Assembly: GCA_037176725.1 (NCBI GenBank)
Contig: JAZBRS010000044.1
Coordinates: 2,294,001 to 2,358,000 of the forward strand
DNA from: Posidonia oceanica
Lineage: Eukaryota > Streptophyta > Magnoliopsida > Alismatales > Posidoniaceae
Length of the DNA stretch: 64,000 nucleotides
Direction: 5' to 3'
Position numbers and translations under genes: made by a program. Below the pieces are notes generated by a model. It did not search any database, was not told the origin of the DNA, and saw only the letters and a program-made list of their open reading frames with translations. Numbering within the stretch: the first letter of the stretch is position 1; each line of letters begins with the position of its first letter. Positions 21,301-33,639 of this stretch are shown one piece after another.

Positions 21301-24300
21301 TATTCCCAACCTTCCTACTTTGTCCCACATCATCATCATTAGTCTCCACCCTACAACCCTTCCTGATCCTCCTTCCCCTCCCTACAACCCTTAGACCATG
21401 TGAGTTGATGATAGTCTAAGGCTCCCTAATGCCATAAAACTTCTTCATTTAACGTCTATCGGGCTCCCAAAGGCCCAAGCAAGATGGTTCAAGTCTCCTT
21501 GACGTCATAGAACTTCTTTGTTTAATGTTTAAGGGGCTCCTAATGGTTGAGGCGAGATGGTCCAGAGCTCCCTGAGGCCATAGGTCTAGGAGATTTAACA
21601 TCTATAGGGTTCTTGAAGACCCAGGCAAGACGATCTAAGACTCCCTAAGGCCATAGGACTTATTTGTTTAACATCTGTGGGGCTCTCAAATGACAGGCTC
21701 CCTAAGATCATAAGACTAAGAGATTTAACTTCTGTAGGGATCCTAGAGGCCCAAGAGAAACGATCTGAGGCTCCCTGAGGCCATGGGACTAAGAAACAAA
21801 AGATAATAATGCCCCTTGGGATGCATAATAGAATTTTCAAAGAAGGACAGGATAAGAGCATCCATACAGAGCATTAGAATAGGATTGCTTATATACAGCC
21901 CAAAATAAGAACGCTAGCAGTAAGATCTAGAGTGAGAATGCCCATATATGTATAAGATTTAAAATGGAGTGACATCATATCAATATAAGGAAATATGTGG
22001 TCATGGATAATATAGGTAATATATCTTGAGCTTCTCAGTGTTCTAAGTGTGAGGCATAGCCTTTCCGCTCATAGTCTTCAATTACCTACCACTACCAGCT
22101 CACACAACCTTCATAACTTCATACGAGCTTTTCCATTTTGGTGATGGCATTCCTTATGGGTGTCTCCGGACAATGACTTCTGCACACCTCAACTAAGATC
22201 TCCCACCTTAAAGGCCTGTTGGTGCACTCTTGCATTGTGCAACCGTGCCATCTTCTGCTAATACATTGTCATCCATCATGCTACCTCTATTCAAGTCTCC
22301 TCAAGTAGATCCTTAGCAACCTATATCGCTTCTAAGTTCCCTTCTACTTCATATGGCCTTACCTTGAGTGAAGATATGGATACCTTTAGCGGGATCACCG
22401 CCTCGATGTCGAAGGCCATCATAAGTAGTGTCTCCCCCATAGTCGTCCTATCTATAGTCTGATATCCTGCTGCACCTCAACCAGTTTGTTAGTCCATGCT
22501 TGCCTTCGAGCTTACTACCTTCTTAGCCAAGGCTTGATTTAATGTTCAGTTAGTAACCTTCACTTGCCCATTGGTCTGAGGATGTGCCACAACTGCTAAT
22601 CTAAGTTGGCTCTTGTACTCATCACAAATTTTTGGAAGCCAATGATGACGAACTAAGGGCAATTATCTGCAACAATCAACCTACGCAACCCAAACCAATA
22701 GATTATGTTATTTCATAGAAAGGCTTAGGTAGAATTTTGATCAAGGACGAAGTAGGAACCAACCTCCACCCACTTCTTGAATTAGTCTACCCCTACAATA
22801 ATCCACTTTTGCTGTAGTGGAGCCTTATTGAAATGGCCTAGGATGTCTAGGCCATAGTGGGTAAACCGGACTAGGTTAAGGATCAGGGTAAGCTTGGTGG
22901 GCGGCATCCTTGGATCTCATTCAGATGCTAGCAAGTGTCATTGGCATTTACTATGTTAGCTGTATCCCTCCTTAAGGTTAGCCAAAAGTACCCTACCCTC
23001 AAAACCTTATAGGCTAATGCTTGTGCCGCCTCATGGTTAGTCATCTAGGTCTAGGTCGAGGTTATTTATCATAACCTACTTTTGTCAAGGGGTAATCCCC
23101 TAGGCAGGCTAAGATGGTGTCCATCCAGGAAGGCTAGTCATCTTGGTCTAAGCTGAGGTTATTTATCATTACCTACTTTTCTTCTATGCTTGAGCACTCC
23201 AACTACTTAAAGTGGATCAACTTTTGCAATGCCTCCATAGAGGATGAGGCCAGCTTGGATAAGGCATTCGTCCTCTGATTTTCCTCCCACTTGATCCACT
23301 TCATTTCCACTTTGATGCAACTCCATAGATTATATGCCAATCCGATAGTTGTCGGCATGAGAGTCTGTGGACAAGAGGAAATGAGATGTCAGAGATATAA
23401 TGCCAAAAGTGCTTCGGTACTAAAGTTAAAGAATGCACTACTAATGATGAATAGTACAATACAAGAGTGGGAGATTGGATTACCAATCCATCCATGATTG
23501 GAAGTATATACAAGGGAGTCAGCATTTCTCTTCCCATCGTGGTGCATAGAAAGCGGGTCGGGTGACTTGCTCTTTGGATGAGACCATTGGTTGCTTGGAG
23601 GTCAATTAATCGACCCTCCTAGACATGGCACTTGATACGGGCTGGATTCTCCAACCATTGGCATAAGTGGGCTAGAAGTAATGATGGGCCTCCAATAGGA
23701 GAGGGAATGTATTGATGATGGATAGTTGGAGCATTAATGGCAGATATGACTGAAGAGATGTGTTGAAGGCGATGGGGCAAAAAAATAATGGCAGACGATA
23801 GAGGAAGTGTAGTAATGATGGTGGCCCAAGGAGGAGGCACTATCAAGACTGTATTGTTTCATCTGAGAGAGGGACAAGACGTGTCGACTCTTGGGACAGG
23901 CACCTTGTTGATGGCCGAGGTGGTTGAAAAACATAACATGCTTCCTCTTTAGAGGGGCAAGGTACACAATCGTTACCCGATCAATCCACTTAACATCCTT
24001 TGCTTCCAAGTGCTCACTTTAGCGTCAGAGCATCTTCTACTTGAACTTTCGACCAGATATCTTTTGACCCTCTATTTAACTCTTAGCAACTGATCACTAG
24101 GGATGGGTTGTCTTCGACTGTTGGATCCCTAGTTGCCTCATCCGAGCCGTATCAACACTGACAGTTCCGTGGTCGGGTGGTTGGTTAGTTGGGTTCATTA
24201 TGTATGTCCTTGTCCTTTCCATCCACTATGCATGGCATCCCTCTTCCATTAGTGTTCTAGACTCATTTGTTGCCATCATAGATTGATGGAGATAATAATT

Positions 24301-27300
24301 CCCACATAACAATTACTAAACAAAAGGATAAGTATGTAATGGCTTAAATTTGTGAATAAATAGAATAAACCTGAGATTTTTTTTTTGCAAAATCAAAGTT
24401 AGAAACAAAATCCCATATTTACAAACCAACTTTAAAATAATTTCCATATCTCATTTATAATCCATTCAATTTTGAAATGTCCAATATATATATCCATTAA
24501 TAAACTAAATAATTAATTTTATTTTCCTTTGTATTTTTTATTAATTGGTATAGACATTCTTTTAATAGAACGTGCATCTTATAAGTTTCCCTTGGTTTAA
24601 CTATATAATTTGAAATGATTAAAAAAACTATCTTAGTGATGCAAATGAATGTCTTCTATAGGTTGAAGATTCATAGCCATTTTCAATTGGATTTTCGGCA
24701 CATTCCAGTGTAATCATTTTTCAGAAAGGTCAGCAGATCCTAGGTACTAAAGGCCTTAGCATTTCTAAAGCATTTCCAGGATTCCAATTTAATACTTATT
24801 ATGCTTATGGAAGTGACATGTCTCCAAATGCATGTCAAATGAGGAGATATTTCCAGGTATTCCTCTACTTGTCTTTGTGCTTATTCTTGGCACCATTGTC
24901 GCGAATCATGTGTTATTGCACTTAATATTTTCTTATTGCTATATATAATAAAATTATATAAGATAAAGTGAATATAACCGTTTCAATAAAAAGAACTTGT
25001 CATAAATGCCAAATCAACAACTGCTCATCACATAGGGAAAAATATGACATGGCATTTGTTTGGAATTCAAGTAAATCTTAAAAATCATTAATCAATAGTT
25101 TTCTTACCATCTTATTTGAAAAAATTCAACTTAACTTTAAACTAAACATTTAAATATATCCATGACTATTTCCATGAATTTCTTACGTAACCATCATTTA
25201 ATCTCATTTATGTTAATTTAATTATAGTTTGATTTATCATTTTATTGTTTTTATTTTGAGTATAGATATAAACTTGGTTGTCTCTAAAACTTATTCAAAT
25301 GGTTATTTTTTTATTTATTTAAAATTTAAATAAAGTAACAATTTAAAGAGTCATCCCTAGGTTTAAATTTTTAAATAAGAAAATTAAACTTTCTATCAAA
25401 TTTTTATTTGAATATCTAATTGTTAGAATTAACAATGAATATTGAGAAAATAATTTTTTTCTTATTATCAATAGTTTTGTAACCAAAACCTAACATGTAT
25501 GAAATTTACCACATTTTTACATTATTTGTCACTCTTTTGTAAATGAATTCTAAGCATGCATAGTTCTTGCCTGGTTTACTATACGTTCATGCATTTAATG
25601 ACCTATATATAATACATTTCAAATATCCAAAAATGATTATGTCGATACTTATATCTACATCTATACTTGTAAATTAATATAGAAGGATAAATGGTTAGAA
25701 GACCATCGACTTATACTTTGTTGGATATCTTCTTAATTGCTAGGTAGATAGTACTTCACTAGATATACTTCCGGTTACTTTTTCGTGTGATACATGCATG
25801 GAAAAGTTACTCTTTCCAAGAGGCAAAAACCACCCAAGTGTGGGTGGGACGTCAATGCAATGTACCATTTGCTCTGAACTATCTTATTTATGGTTTCTTT
25901 TTGTTCAAATTCTAATAGTTTCTTTGCGTGATTATTTTGATCAATTCAGGCTGGTCCTTTTAAAATGGACAGAAAAGAATCACCTCAGCTGGACTTAAAG
26001 ATTTCCCTCAACCCGGATGGTATTATTGTTATTAAATCGGCCTTTGTGAGAACATCAAAACCAGTAAGTTAGGACAAGTTTTGTCCAAGCGATAAGTAAT
26101 ATATTTTCATACTGACTGTTTTGAACTCCTGTTCCATCCCAATCCATAATCCTTTTTTTTGGTTTGCAAGAGTTTCATGTCCTATTCAAGTTCAAAATGA
26201 TGGAATTAGAAACCAAAATATGGTGTTGAAACTTTGATATATGGTTTTTGTTTTTGGAATTGCAAGATCTTTCTGGTTTCAAGAGTTCCACTAGGCTTTG
26301 TTTGTTTTATAAGAGTTCAATTCCAATAGAAGTGCAAAATTATATGGAATTAGAATCAATGCGGTCACGTTGAAGCTTTTAATATTTGGCTTTTGTATCT
26401 TAAATTCAGTTTTTTTTTTTTTGTTTCAAGAGTTTGACTAACTTAGCTATCGAAGAAAAAATTATCATATAGAAAGGAATTTGTTCGACAGAGATGAGCA
26501 CGAAGTAAAGAACCAGATTCACAGCATGCACCTCATAATACAAATTCAAAAAGTTTGGGATATGGCAAAATTTGGCAATGCACTAAATTTGTTCCAATTT
26601 ACAAAAAAAAAAGAGGGAACTGTAAGTTTGTTTAATTTCTTGAATTAATGGCAATTACCAGGGCTCATCTCATGAGGAAATCCAAATTTTTGAACCTTCT
26701 CCTATTCGGATGTCCGAAGGTTTTATCAATCATGCTCTTGAGAAAGAAATCGTTTTAGCAAGGCATGATTGGCAAGTGGAGGAAACTCAACGGAAGAAAA
26801 ATGCATTAGAAGCTTTTATATATGACACACGGAAAAAGGTATCCTTTTGTTTGAAAACAACATTCTTAGTCTAATGCGATGCTATACTGCACTAAGATAT
26901 TTATTTATATTTGATAGCTTGCAGAGAGGTACAAAAATTACACGAGAGGGTGTGAAGAGGAAATAATTTCTAAGAAACTAGAAGAGACTGAGGTGTGGCT
27001 TTATGAGGAAGGAGATGATGAAGTAGAGAATGTTTACTCCAAAAACCTTGATGACTTGAAAAAGGTATTTGTGGAATAATTTTTTTCTAAGTTGGTATCA
27101 TGTTTTCTTCCAATGTATATACCCTTTTTAACTTGAGATGTACATGCGATTGGAAAAGAAGGAACATATTTGAGCTATAACTAGGACATGTACATGATTT
27201 TTTTTAATATGAAAGGGGAAAAGAAATACTAAAATAAATGTAAGGTATTTTGGCAAAACAAAAGCTGAATAAGTGCATCCACGCTAACTTTTGTCTCAAA

Positions 27301-28290
27301 ACATGCCCACAATTTATGTATCATCATTCATCAAATAAGTGCGACATACAACCAAAGACTTGAGATAAAAGTCGAAAACACATTTGATTTTTAGATGGAC
27401 AAAAACACCTACTCCCATGAATCTCCCAAGAATACACAAAAATTGGGAAAAAGGGAGGGAAGAAATCTCTATTAATGTTATATTTGTTGACTGTTTCTTT
27501 CTTCTTAACAGCTAGTCGCTCCAGTCGAGAATCGTTATAAATACAACGAAGAATGTGATCAAGCAACGAAGGAGCTTCAAAATTGCATTAGTAAACTTCA
27601 AAGTGCCGTTAATTCATTGAGAAATCCTCAAAAAGAATCAGTAAGGACTTATCAAGTCGGCAACCTGTTAGCATGCTAACTCACTGTTTGACAGACAAAC
27701 TTTATATTACATTACAGGTGACAAACGAGTACGACAAAGCTGACAAATGGTTAGCTGCAGTAACGCGACTGCTCGATTTTTTACCTAAAAACATCCACCC
27801 ACCAATAATATTGCTCGAGAAGATTAAGAGGATGACATATGTATTGAATGGGTAGGATTTGAAAATTAGAAATGCTCTTCTTTTTCATTCATTATCATAA
27901 GAGACTTATTGATGTACACTTCACTGCCTTGATATACGTGCAGACTGTGTCATCATATTCAAAGGGCCAGAAAGTATGGGTTTACCATAGAGAAATTTGC
28001 AAGAGCAGTAGGCGAGGAAAACAAAGCAGGACTGTTGATATATCATGAAAACAAAGAACAGGTGATTACAGACTCTTTTGTAGACACCATCTGTAACAAG
28101 GTAATCAAAAGCTTTAAGGTTTTTTTTCATGAGATGGTAGGACTATTCTATAGTTTTATGCATAATGAAGGGCATTACATGACGGCTTTTAGAATGTTGG
28201 ACCATGAATTATGGATCGGGGAAAGAAATGATTTCAGGGAGCAATCAAAATGCAAGTGAGACTGTCAAGTCTACAGAAGACGACAACTGA
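18382..28290 (+). CDS. Hsp110 / HSP70-14/15-like chaperone, multi-exon
   Basis: Plant Hsp110 proteins are nucleotide-exchange factors and holdases for Hsp70. Exons by splice sites and frame: 18382-19512; 24677-24856 (or from 24662); 25950-26063; 26662-26838; 26918-27064; 27512-27640; 27718-27851; 27944 to about 28061-28100; last about 28238-28290. Exon 1 is the nucleotide-binding domain: MSVVGLDIGND start, VFVDVGHCDTQV phosphate loop, LSHAFDRDLGGRDFD, and VELVGLGSRIPAI adenosine motif. Exon 2 starts the beta domain (PFSIGFSA); later exons give the helical tail, with NALEAFIYD, WLYEEGDDE and ENRYK. Total is about 740 residues against 830-860 usual. Oddities: nine residues (the RGCALQCA-type motif) are missing near 19470; an in-frame TAG at 24674-24676 is avoided only if its AG serves as the acceptor; intron 1 is 5.2 kb of repeats. 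The last two junctions are uncertain. It may be a live but fast-evolving copy or a young pseudogene. Confidence 0.8.
20300..20760 (+). repeat. Left arm of a degenerate inverted repeat in intron 1
   Basis: Similar, in inverted orientation, to 23620-24085. Shared words include an exact 17-mer GATGTTAAGTGGATTGA (20393-20409 here; reverse complement at 23981-23997), TAGAGGGTCAA, TTGTGTACCTT and CATCATTACTACACT. By eye the arms are clearly related but well diverged. They enclose gypsy-like remnants, so they may be ends of an old element or two elements in opposite orientation. Confidence 0.6.
21419..21790 (+). repeat. About 73-bp tandem repeat in intron 1
   Basis: Five or so degenerate copies starting at GGCTCCCTAATGCCATA, each with a block resembling GGCTCCCTGAGGCCATAGGA, a TTTAACATCTGT-like word, GGGGCTC and GACGATCT. 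Non-coding. The array type resembles those in untranslated regions of plant gypsy elements, which would fit the integrase remnant on its right. Confidence 0.75.
22000..23080 (-). pseudogene. Decayed Ty3/gypsy integrase remnant in intron 1
   Basis: Six-frame reading on the minus strand shows a gypsy integrase trace broken by many stops and shifts: a GVDxFxKWVE-like core near 22766-22800 (the integrase D region), VADN near 22670, and an HPQTNGQVxVTN-like segment near 22550-22585 that surrounds the catalytic Glu region. This matches integrases of large plant gypsy elements. No intact frame remains. The remnant lies in opposite orientation to the host gene. Confidence 0.6.
23620..24085 (-). repeat. 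Right arm of the degenerate inverted repeat in intron 1
   Basis: Partner of 20300-20760 in reverse orientation, with the exact 17-mer at 23981-23997. It ends about 590 bp before exon 2 of the Hsp110-like gene. The 24086-24650 stretch between is AT-rich intron without a recognisable feature. Confidence 0.6.
24662..24676 (+). promoter_or_regulatory. Two in-frame 3' splice sites around a stop codon
   Basis: The first acceptor (CTATAG, ending 24661) would give exon 2 beginning VEDS then TAG then PFSIGF. Those residues match the usual Hsp110 sequence, so this is the ancestral acceptor. The TAG stop at 24674-24676 itself ends in AG, and splicing there (TTCATAG, ending 24676) keeps phase 0 with exon 1, removes the stop and loses four residues plus the stop codon. 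Which site is used cannot be told from DNA alone. Confidence 0.55.
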
Positions 28291-29208
28291 AGAAAGGTAT
28301 CAGTAAAGATTTTATTATGTAGATTAACAGAATGCTATGCAAAAAATTGATATACAAACTGAAAAAGGAAGAACCTAAAAGACCAAATGAAGAAAACAAG
28401 TATAGACAAATTTTATATAAAAAACAAAATGAAAGTTAGAGACTTCATCCGTGATTTTCTTTGCAGAATTTCTTTGGTTTGTTTTTTTAGTAGAAACTCA
28501 GCTATATTTTTTAATTTTTTTATTTACAAAAGAAGCAATAACATTTGGCTAGACTGTTTCTTTTTTAGCACTTTCACAAAAACAAAACAGATTCCTTTAA
28601 GGGAAGAAGAGAATGTCCCATGGTTAATTTAAGCTTCACGAACACTGGTATTGTTACGACCCGAGTCCAAGGTCCACTCGATCTTGCCTGCAATTGATGA
28701 TTGTAGTCTATGAACTACTTAAATCAGAGCCTTTTCATTTCAGTACTATCAGAAAAATGCTTAAACCGTAAAGTGCTCTAGTATAGACTCATTGTTATGT
28801 AACCCCCACCCATTACTTCTTATTAAGCGATGTGGGGTCTATATCACAGGTATGTTTCACTAATGTTTTAACAAACTTCTTCATTTGAATCATTAATTAC
28901 AATGATTAAATCATACTTCATCAAAAATATTCTAAAAGGTAATATTTATAATTATTGATCATTTTCTAAAATGTCATAATTAATTTTTCTTATAAGAAAA
29001 ATATCTGAGACCATGACATCATAACAAGGCTTCTTACAGTAAGAAGTACAACGAAAACTTAGGTATGCATTGTTGTGAACGTGTAGTTGTCAGTCTTTGC
29101 TTGACGATATTGGAGTAGAAGTTTTGGGTTTACGTTTGCAAAATAGGGTTTGCTTGTGGAGAAGACGGAGGTGGAAGTTTGGAAAGGAAGTACAGGGTTT
29201 TGTCAAGG
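28291..29208. other. Spacer between the two Hsp110-like loci
   Basis: AT-rich. A TGTTACGACCCGAGTCC word near 28655 and TGTAACCCCCACCC near 28798 resemble ends of gypsy or TRIM LTRs, perhaps a small decayed fragment in between. No coding region is supported. Confidence 0.35.
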
Positions 29209-30107
29209 ATGGAAGTTTCGGTGACTATCTACATTAGCTACCAGTGGCTAAATGTACCATCAGTAATGGCTTCTACTGGTCATGGCTTCTACAGAGGTTT
29301 TGCTGAGTTCAAGAATGAAGAGATTGGAGCAAGGCTACAAGTACTAGAGGAATATCTTCGAAAAAACGTAGATCCTGAATCCAAGAAAGCTTATATGAGC
29401 AAACTTGAAGAAGTCAAAAAGGTAGGAAAAAATATCTTTGATATGTTTTCTCCAACATCCCTGTGCAATTTGATAGTTTAATGATTTCCTTCTTTAAACT
29501 GAAGTATCTCGATCAACTTGAAGAAGTTCACATTGTCAAAGAAGCTAAAGATCAAGCTATGCTGGGGCTTCTCTTTTGCATTTTCGATTGTAGAGTTGCA
29601 AACATTTCCTTATCCTGTTCTACAAGCGAGAAAATGGGAAGCGATGAATTCAACAGCTTGCTAAATATGTTAGATAAAGAGTGCAAAGATGCTGATGAGT
29701 GGCTCTGCAAGAGGAGAAAGAAGGACAATGTCTCGTCCAGGGCAATCCAGGCTATGCAGAGCAAGCTTGTTTTGTAATATACTTATTACAATAGTTTATT
29801 ATGCTATATCAATTTTTTTTTGATAATTTCGCTGGCTAAGATATTGCACTGATACATTTGAAAATTCAGGTCATGCAAACGCATACAGGAACAAGTGCAG
29901 GTTGAAGCGCAAGATAAATCTCAAACTTTGAGGAGCAGCCAGGTACAACAATCAAGTCAAGAACAACGGCAAGCAGGGATGGTGAGTAAAACAGTGGATC
30001 AGTTACAGGAACAAGTCATTGTTCTTGATGATTATGTACTATTAAACATTGAGAAATTGATAAGTGACATTTTTATTTTAAGAAAAAGGATTGTCATTCA
30101 TAGATAA
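29209..30107 (+). CDS. Tail-only Hsp110-like partial paralogue
   Basis: Three exons by splice sites: 29209-29421, 29505-29773, then 29870 to a TAA at 30105-30107 (or donor GTGAGT at 29982). The product, roughly 240 residues, begins with a non-matching segment MEVSVTIYISYQ, then aligns with the helical tail of the neighbouring Hsp110-like gene. EEIGARLQVLEEYLRKNV matches EEIISKKLEETEVWLYEEGD; SKLEEVKK matches SKNLDDLKK right before an intron in both; CKDADEWLCKRR matches YDKADKWLAAV; SCKRIQEQ matches LCHHIQRA. The KK-ending splice and the phase-2 intron before (S/L)C are kept, while the intron between the second and third tail exons is absent. No ATPase or beta domain exists upstream (28300-29200). 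It could be a duplicated gene fragment, an expressed tail-domain protein, or a pseudogene. Confidence 0.6.
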
Positions 30108-30340
30108 TTTTTAACAGCGTCTATTTGTCACATTAGCTTTTTAGTAGGTACCGAAGCTTCGCCAGTGGCCGTGAAAAGCAACATATTTCAAATAGACTAG
30201 AGCAGATAAGAAAGCAGCTTCTTAAGAATAGGGATGATGATTCGATTTGTTTTCGAAGGGATTGGATGATTTTGACAGGCACAAAACGTAAGAAAAAAGC
30301 TCTATCGCAGTATCGGTGATAAAATAGGAATAAATGCACT

Positions 30341-30436
30341 TACTGGCAATATATTAAAAAGGAAATTCATTTCAATCCTTAGTGATTTCCTTCAAAAAGT
30401 ACTGGCAATATATTAAAAAGGAAATTCATTTCAATA
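30341..30436 (+). repeat. Two-copy 59-bp-spaced direct repeat
   Basis: A 37-bp word beginning TACTGGCAATATATT and ending TTCATTTCAAT occurs exactly at 30341 and again at 30400. It lies just past the tail-only gene. Confidence 0.85.
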
Positions 30437-33184
30437 TACTAGTGTATTCACATGTGCATTTCATGTTATAATTTTTTGTAACTGTTTGATGATGTTAAAA
30501 TCTTATTTACAAAATAATAATGCATATTGTAGATATAGATAAAAAATAGTTCATAGTAATCTCAAATTCTCAATCATGAAGGAAATAAATTGGTTATATG
30601 TTTATTGTTCTTTTGTTTCTATTGGCTACAATATTTAGAATATCATATTTTATAGAACTACAATTGGAATTAATGGATAAATTTACATTAGGAGTTTGAT
30701 TGCCGTTTTGAAATTTAGAAAAGCATATGAATACTTAAAGATTTATAATTTCTTAAATAACAAATACATACTTATTAAGGTGACAATAAAATCAAAGATG
30801 TAAAAAATAATATAATCTAGTTCATAGTGAATACTCATGCCATTTGACATGCATATTCTAATTTCTTTACATATATATCTAAAAAGTCAGAATTTGTAAT
30901 ATAAAATCACAGATATTTCTATTATTCCTTTAACTACTTGTATTTGTATTACAGAAAAAAACTGGGGGTCACAACTCTTGGACTCGTGTACGACGGTTTG
31001 TTTCCAAGGGAAGAGCACATCAGAGATGAGGAAAGCAAAAACTGATTAATGCATATTTTTTACATTTTATCTGACAGGCTTGATCCGAATTGGCAGTGCA
31101 TCACTTCTAGATCATGCTTGTAATATTACTGTCTATTGTATGCAACAAAAGGAGCTTTTGTGTTCTATCTTTATGTTCTTCTATTCCCGTGCATCGACGG
31201 AAAGAAGGAATATGTCATTGTAAAGATACGGCTGAGAGGGATCACATGATATATCTTGCATTGATGGTATATCTAGTGTCATGAATCATGATCTTGTCAT
31301 ATGTGAGCACCTATGATTTATATAAATGAATGGCCTGGTAAGGACTCAAACCTAGCATTATGATTAGTAGGGACCATTAATTTGGGTTCAGAATTTTTTC
31401 TTTTTGCCTTTTTTTGCATTAGTCATTAGGCCTTAGCTTCAAAATACGTATACCTTTACTCACACACCGGTGGGAAGGAAGTCCACATAACTATACAAGT
31501 ATGAAAGAAATAGTTGAGATGCCTTGAATTTTAGCCTATGTATTTATTCTTATTCAGTTGCACTGTGATATAGTCTTACATCACTACATTGAGAGTACAA
31601 AACACCTCTTTTGAAAAGTTATACAACTTTTTTAATAGATGTATATTCGATTTTCTATACCCAATTACATAGGGATTATCTGTATCAAGATTCGTTTAGG
31701 ATCACATCTTTATTTAAAGTTTATGTATACTCCTTATGTGCTAGGGTTAGGATATTCTAAATTCTGTTAGACTTACTTAATACGCCTCCTCTCTTCTATA
31801 ATATTTTCTTCATATAGTAAAGAACGATCTGCTACTATCTGTGGATGTAATTCTTTGTAGTGAATCACGTAAATTTGTGTTTTTTGTATGCGTATTTGTT
31901 TTAATCCCTTGATCTATATTCTTGACATTTCCAACAATACTTTATTATTAGTGGGATTAAAACTTGATCTCGTTGTAAAGGAGAGAAAAATGTAACCAAT
32001 TAAGTTATGAGCTCATGTACATAATTTCGAATCACTTGTTAATTCTTGTAAATCCCTGTCCGTCAAAAGAGACAAGACTTTTTTTTCTTTTTTTTCTCAC
32101 CTCTCCTGTTACTATCAACAAGTAATGTATTCTAATTAACATTCATTTATTAAAATAATCAGTCTAATAATTCCCTAGACTTTCATAACAAAATTCACGA
32201 GAAAACTTGAATACTAAAAACCTAAGAACAAGTCTCATAATAATAATATCCTTTGAGTCTCATTTTAAAATAAACAAAATGTATAATTATCACAATTCTC
32301 TAAAGATCAGGATGGCTCGACTGCAAAATAGGATTTCTAGGACTGAAACCAGTACCTCTATACTACTGCCTCACCTGAGAAGTTGAATGAACAGCAAAAG
32401 AAATTTAATGAGTCAAAAGACTCAATGAGTGGGTGCGTATTCATCTACATAGGATACACTAACCCTACACTAAAAAATCTAAGTAATCTATTATGAACTA
32501 AACCTTCATATCATGAACAAAATAAGATGAAAATTGATATGTATACAATTGGCAACTATAGAGGAATTGATAATATAACAACAAGAAAAAAATCTTGAAA
32601 CTTTCTAGATCTAATAATCTAGGATGTACTTTTCAAGAGAAAATCTATTTCTTGCAAACCTCTAAAAATGCGAATATAAGGGAAGAAATTTATGTGGGTA
32701 TATATATAATTCTAAAGAAAACTCATCAAAGAAACAACTAATAATTTTTAAAAATAAACACTCATCAACCACAAGGACAATCTAACTTCGTAGTTAATGT
32801 AATCTCTGTCTTGATAACTTCTCATGTAGTATTTTTCTGAAAGTCCGAATTATGTGTACATTGGACATTTCAATTCCCCACTATAGTTGTTATTACCAAG
32901 ATGAAATTTGAGATCCTAGATTTAACAATTGGCATAGGTATTGACACGCCTTGTGGTTTGACTAATTTGATTCAATATTTAACCAATAAATTTGAACTTG
33001 ATTTAACATTAGCTAATAATCGAGTAATCTAACTAATTTGAAAAAATTTAGCGAGAAAGCAATTAAATAACTAACAAAACATATTAAATAATATTTATAT
33101 ATCTAACTCTAATAAATCTTAACCAAAAAAAGGCTCTAATACATGATTAATTTGGAAAAAAAAAATCCAAATCTACAAGAAGGG
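30437..33184. other. AT-rich intergenic region
   Basis: I see no gene, RNA or intact element. A weak possible extra exon of the tail-only gene lies at about 30955-31028 (acceptor TTACAG), but its frame cannot be fixed. The last five bases before the gypsy element read AAGGG (33180-33184), a near match to the AAAGGG that follows the element at 40268. Confidence 0.4.
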
Positions 33185-33597
33185 TGTAAAGACCCGAGTT
33201 GCTACTAACACAATCCAAAAAGTCCAACAAATTAAAACTTAATTAATTACAACAATTACAATAAGCTAAGGGCTAACAACATAAATATGTGCTAAGAACC
33301 TGTAATGGACAGCTACGTGACTCCGACTATATGGACTATGACTCCAAACCTGCTAACCATCTGCACCTGCAACTAAAAATATGATAAAACACACGTGAGT
33401 AACTAGAAAATTGTCACCCAGCACACACACTCCGCAAAACCACGAGAAAACTGGCTTAAAACCACGATACAGTGCAAACCACAGGTGGGACCCACACAAG
33501 CACAAGTAGGGTCCACAAGGTCAAATAACACCCGTCTACAAATACAGGAATTAATTATATTGTGAAATTACAAGGGAATGAATTCCCAGGTGTTACA
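33185..33597 (-). repeat. 3' LTR of the gypsy element, internally deleted
   Basis: Only 413 bp. Positions 33185 to about 33475 match the 3' end of the 5' LTR (36648 onwards), and about 33480-33597 match its 5' end (40150-40267), with everything between missing. The edges are TGTAAAGACC and CCAGGTGTTACA in plus-strand reading. Confidence 0.85.
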
Positions 33598-33639
33598 GTA
33601 TAAACACCTAAAAAAGTTTTGCCCTCGAAATCAACGGTA

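Noticed and set aside
30955..31028. Last exon of the tail-only Hsp110-like gene
   Set aside because: An acceptor-like TTACAG is present but neither possible frame shows similarity to the upstream gene's end.
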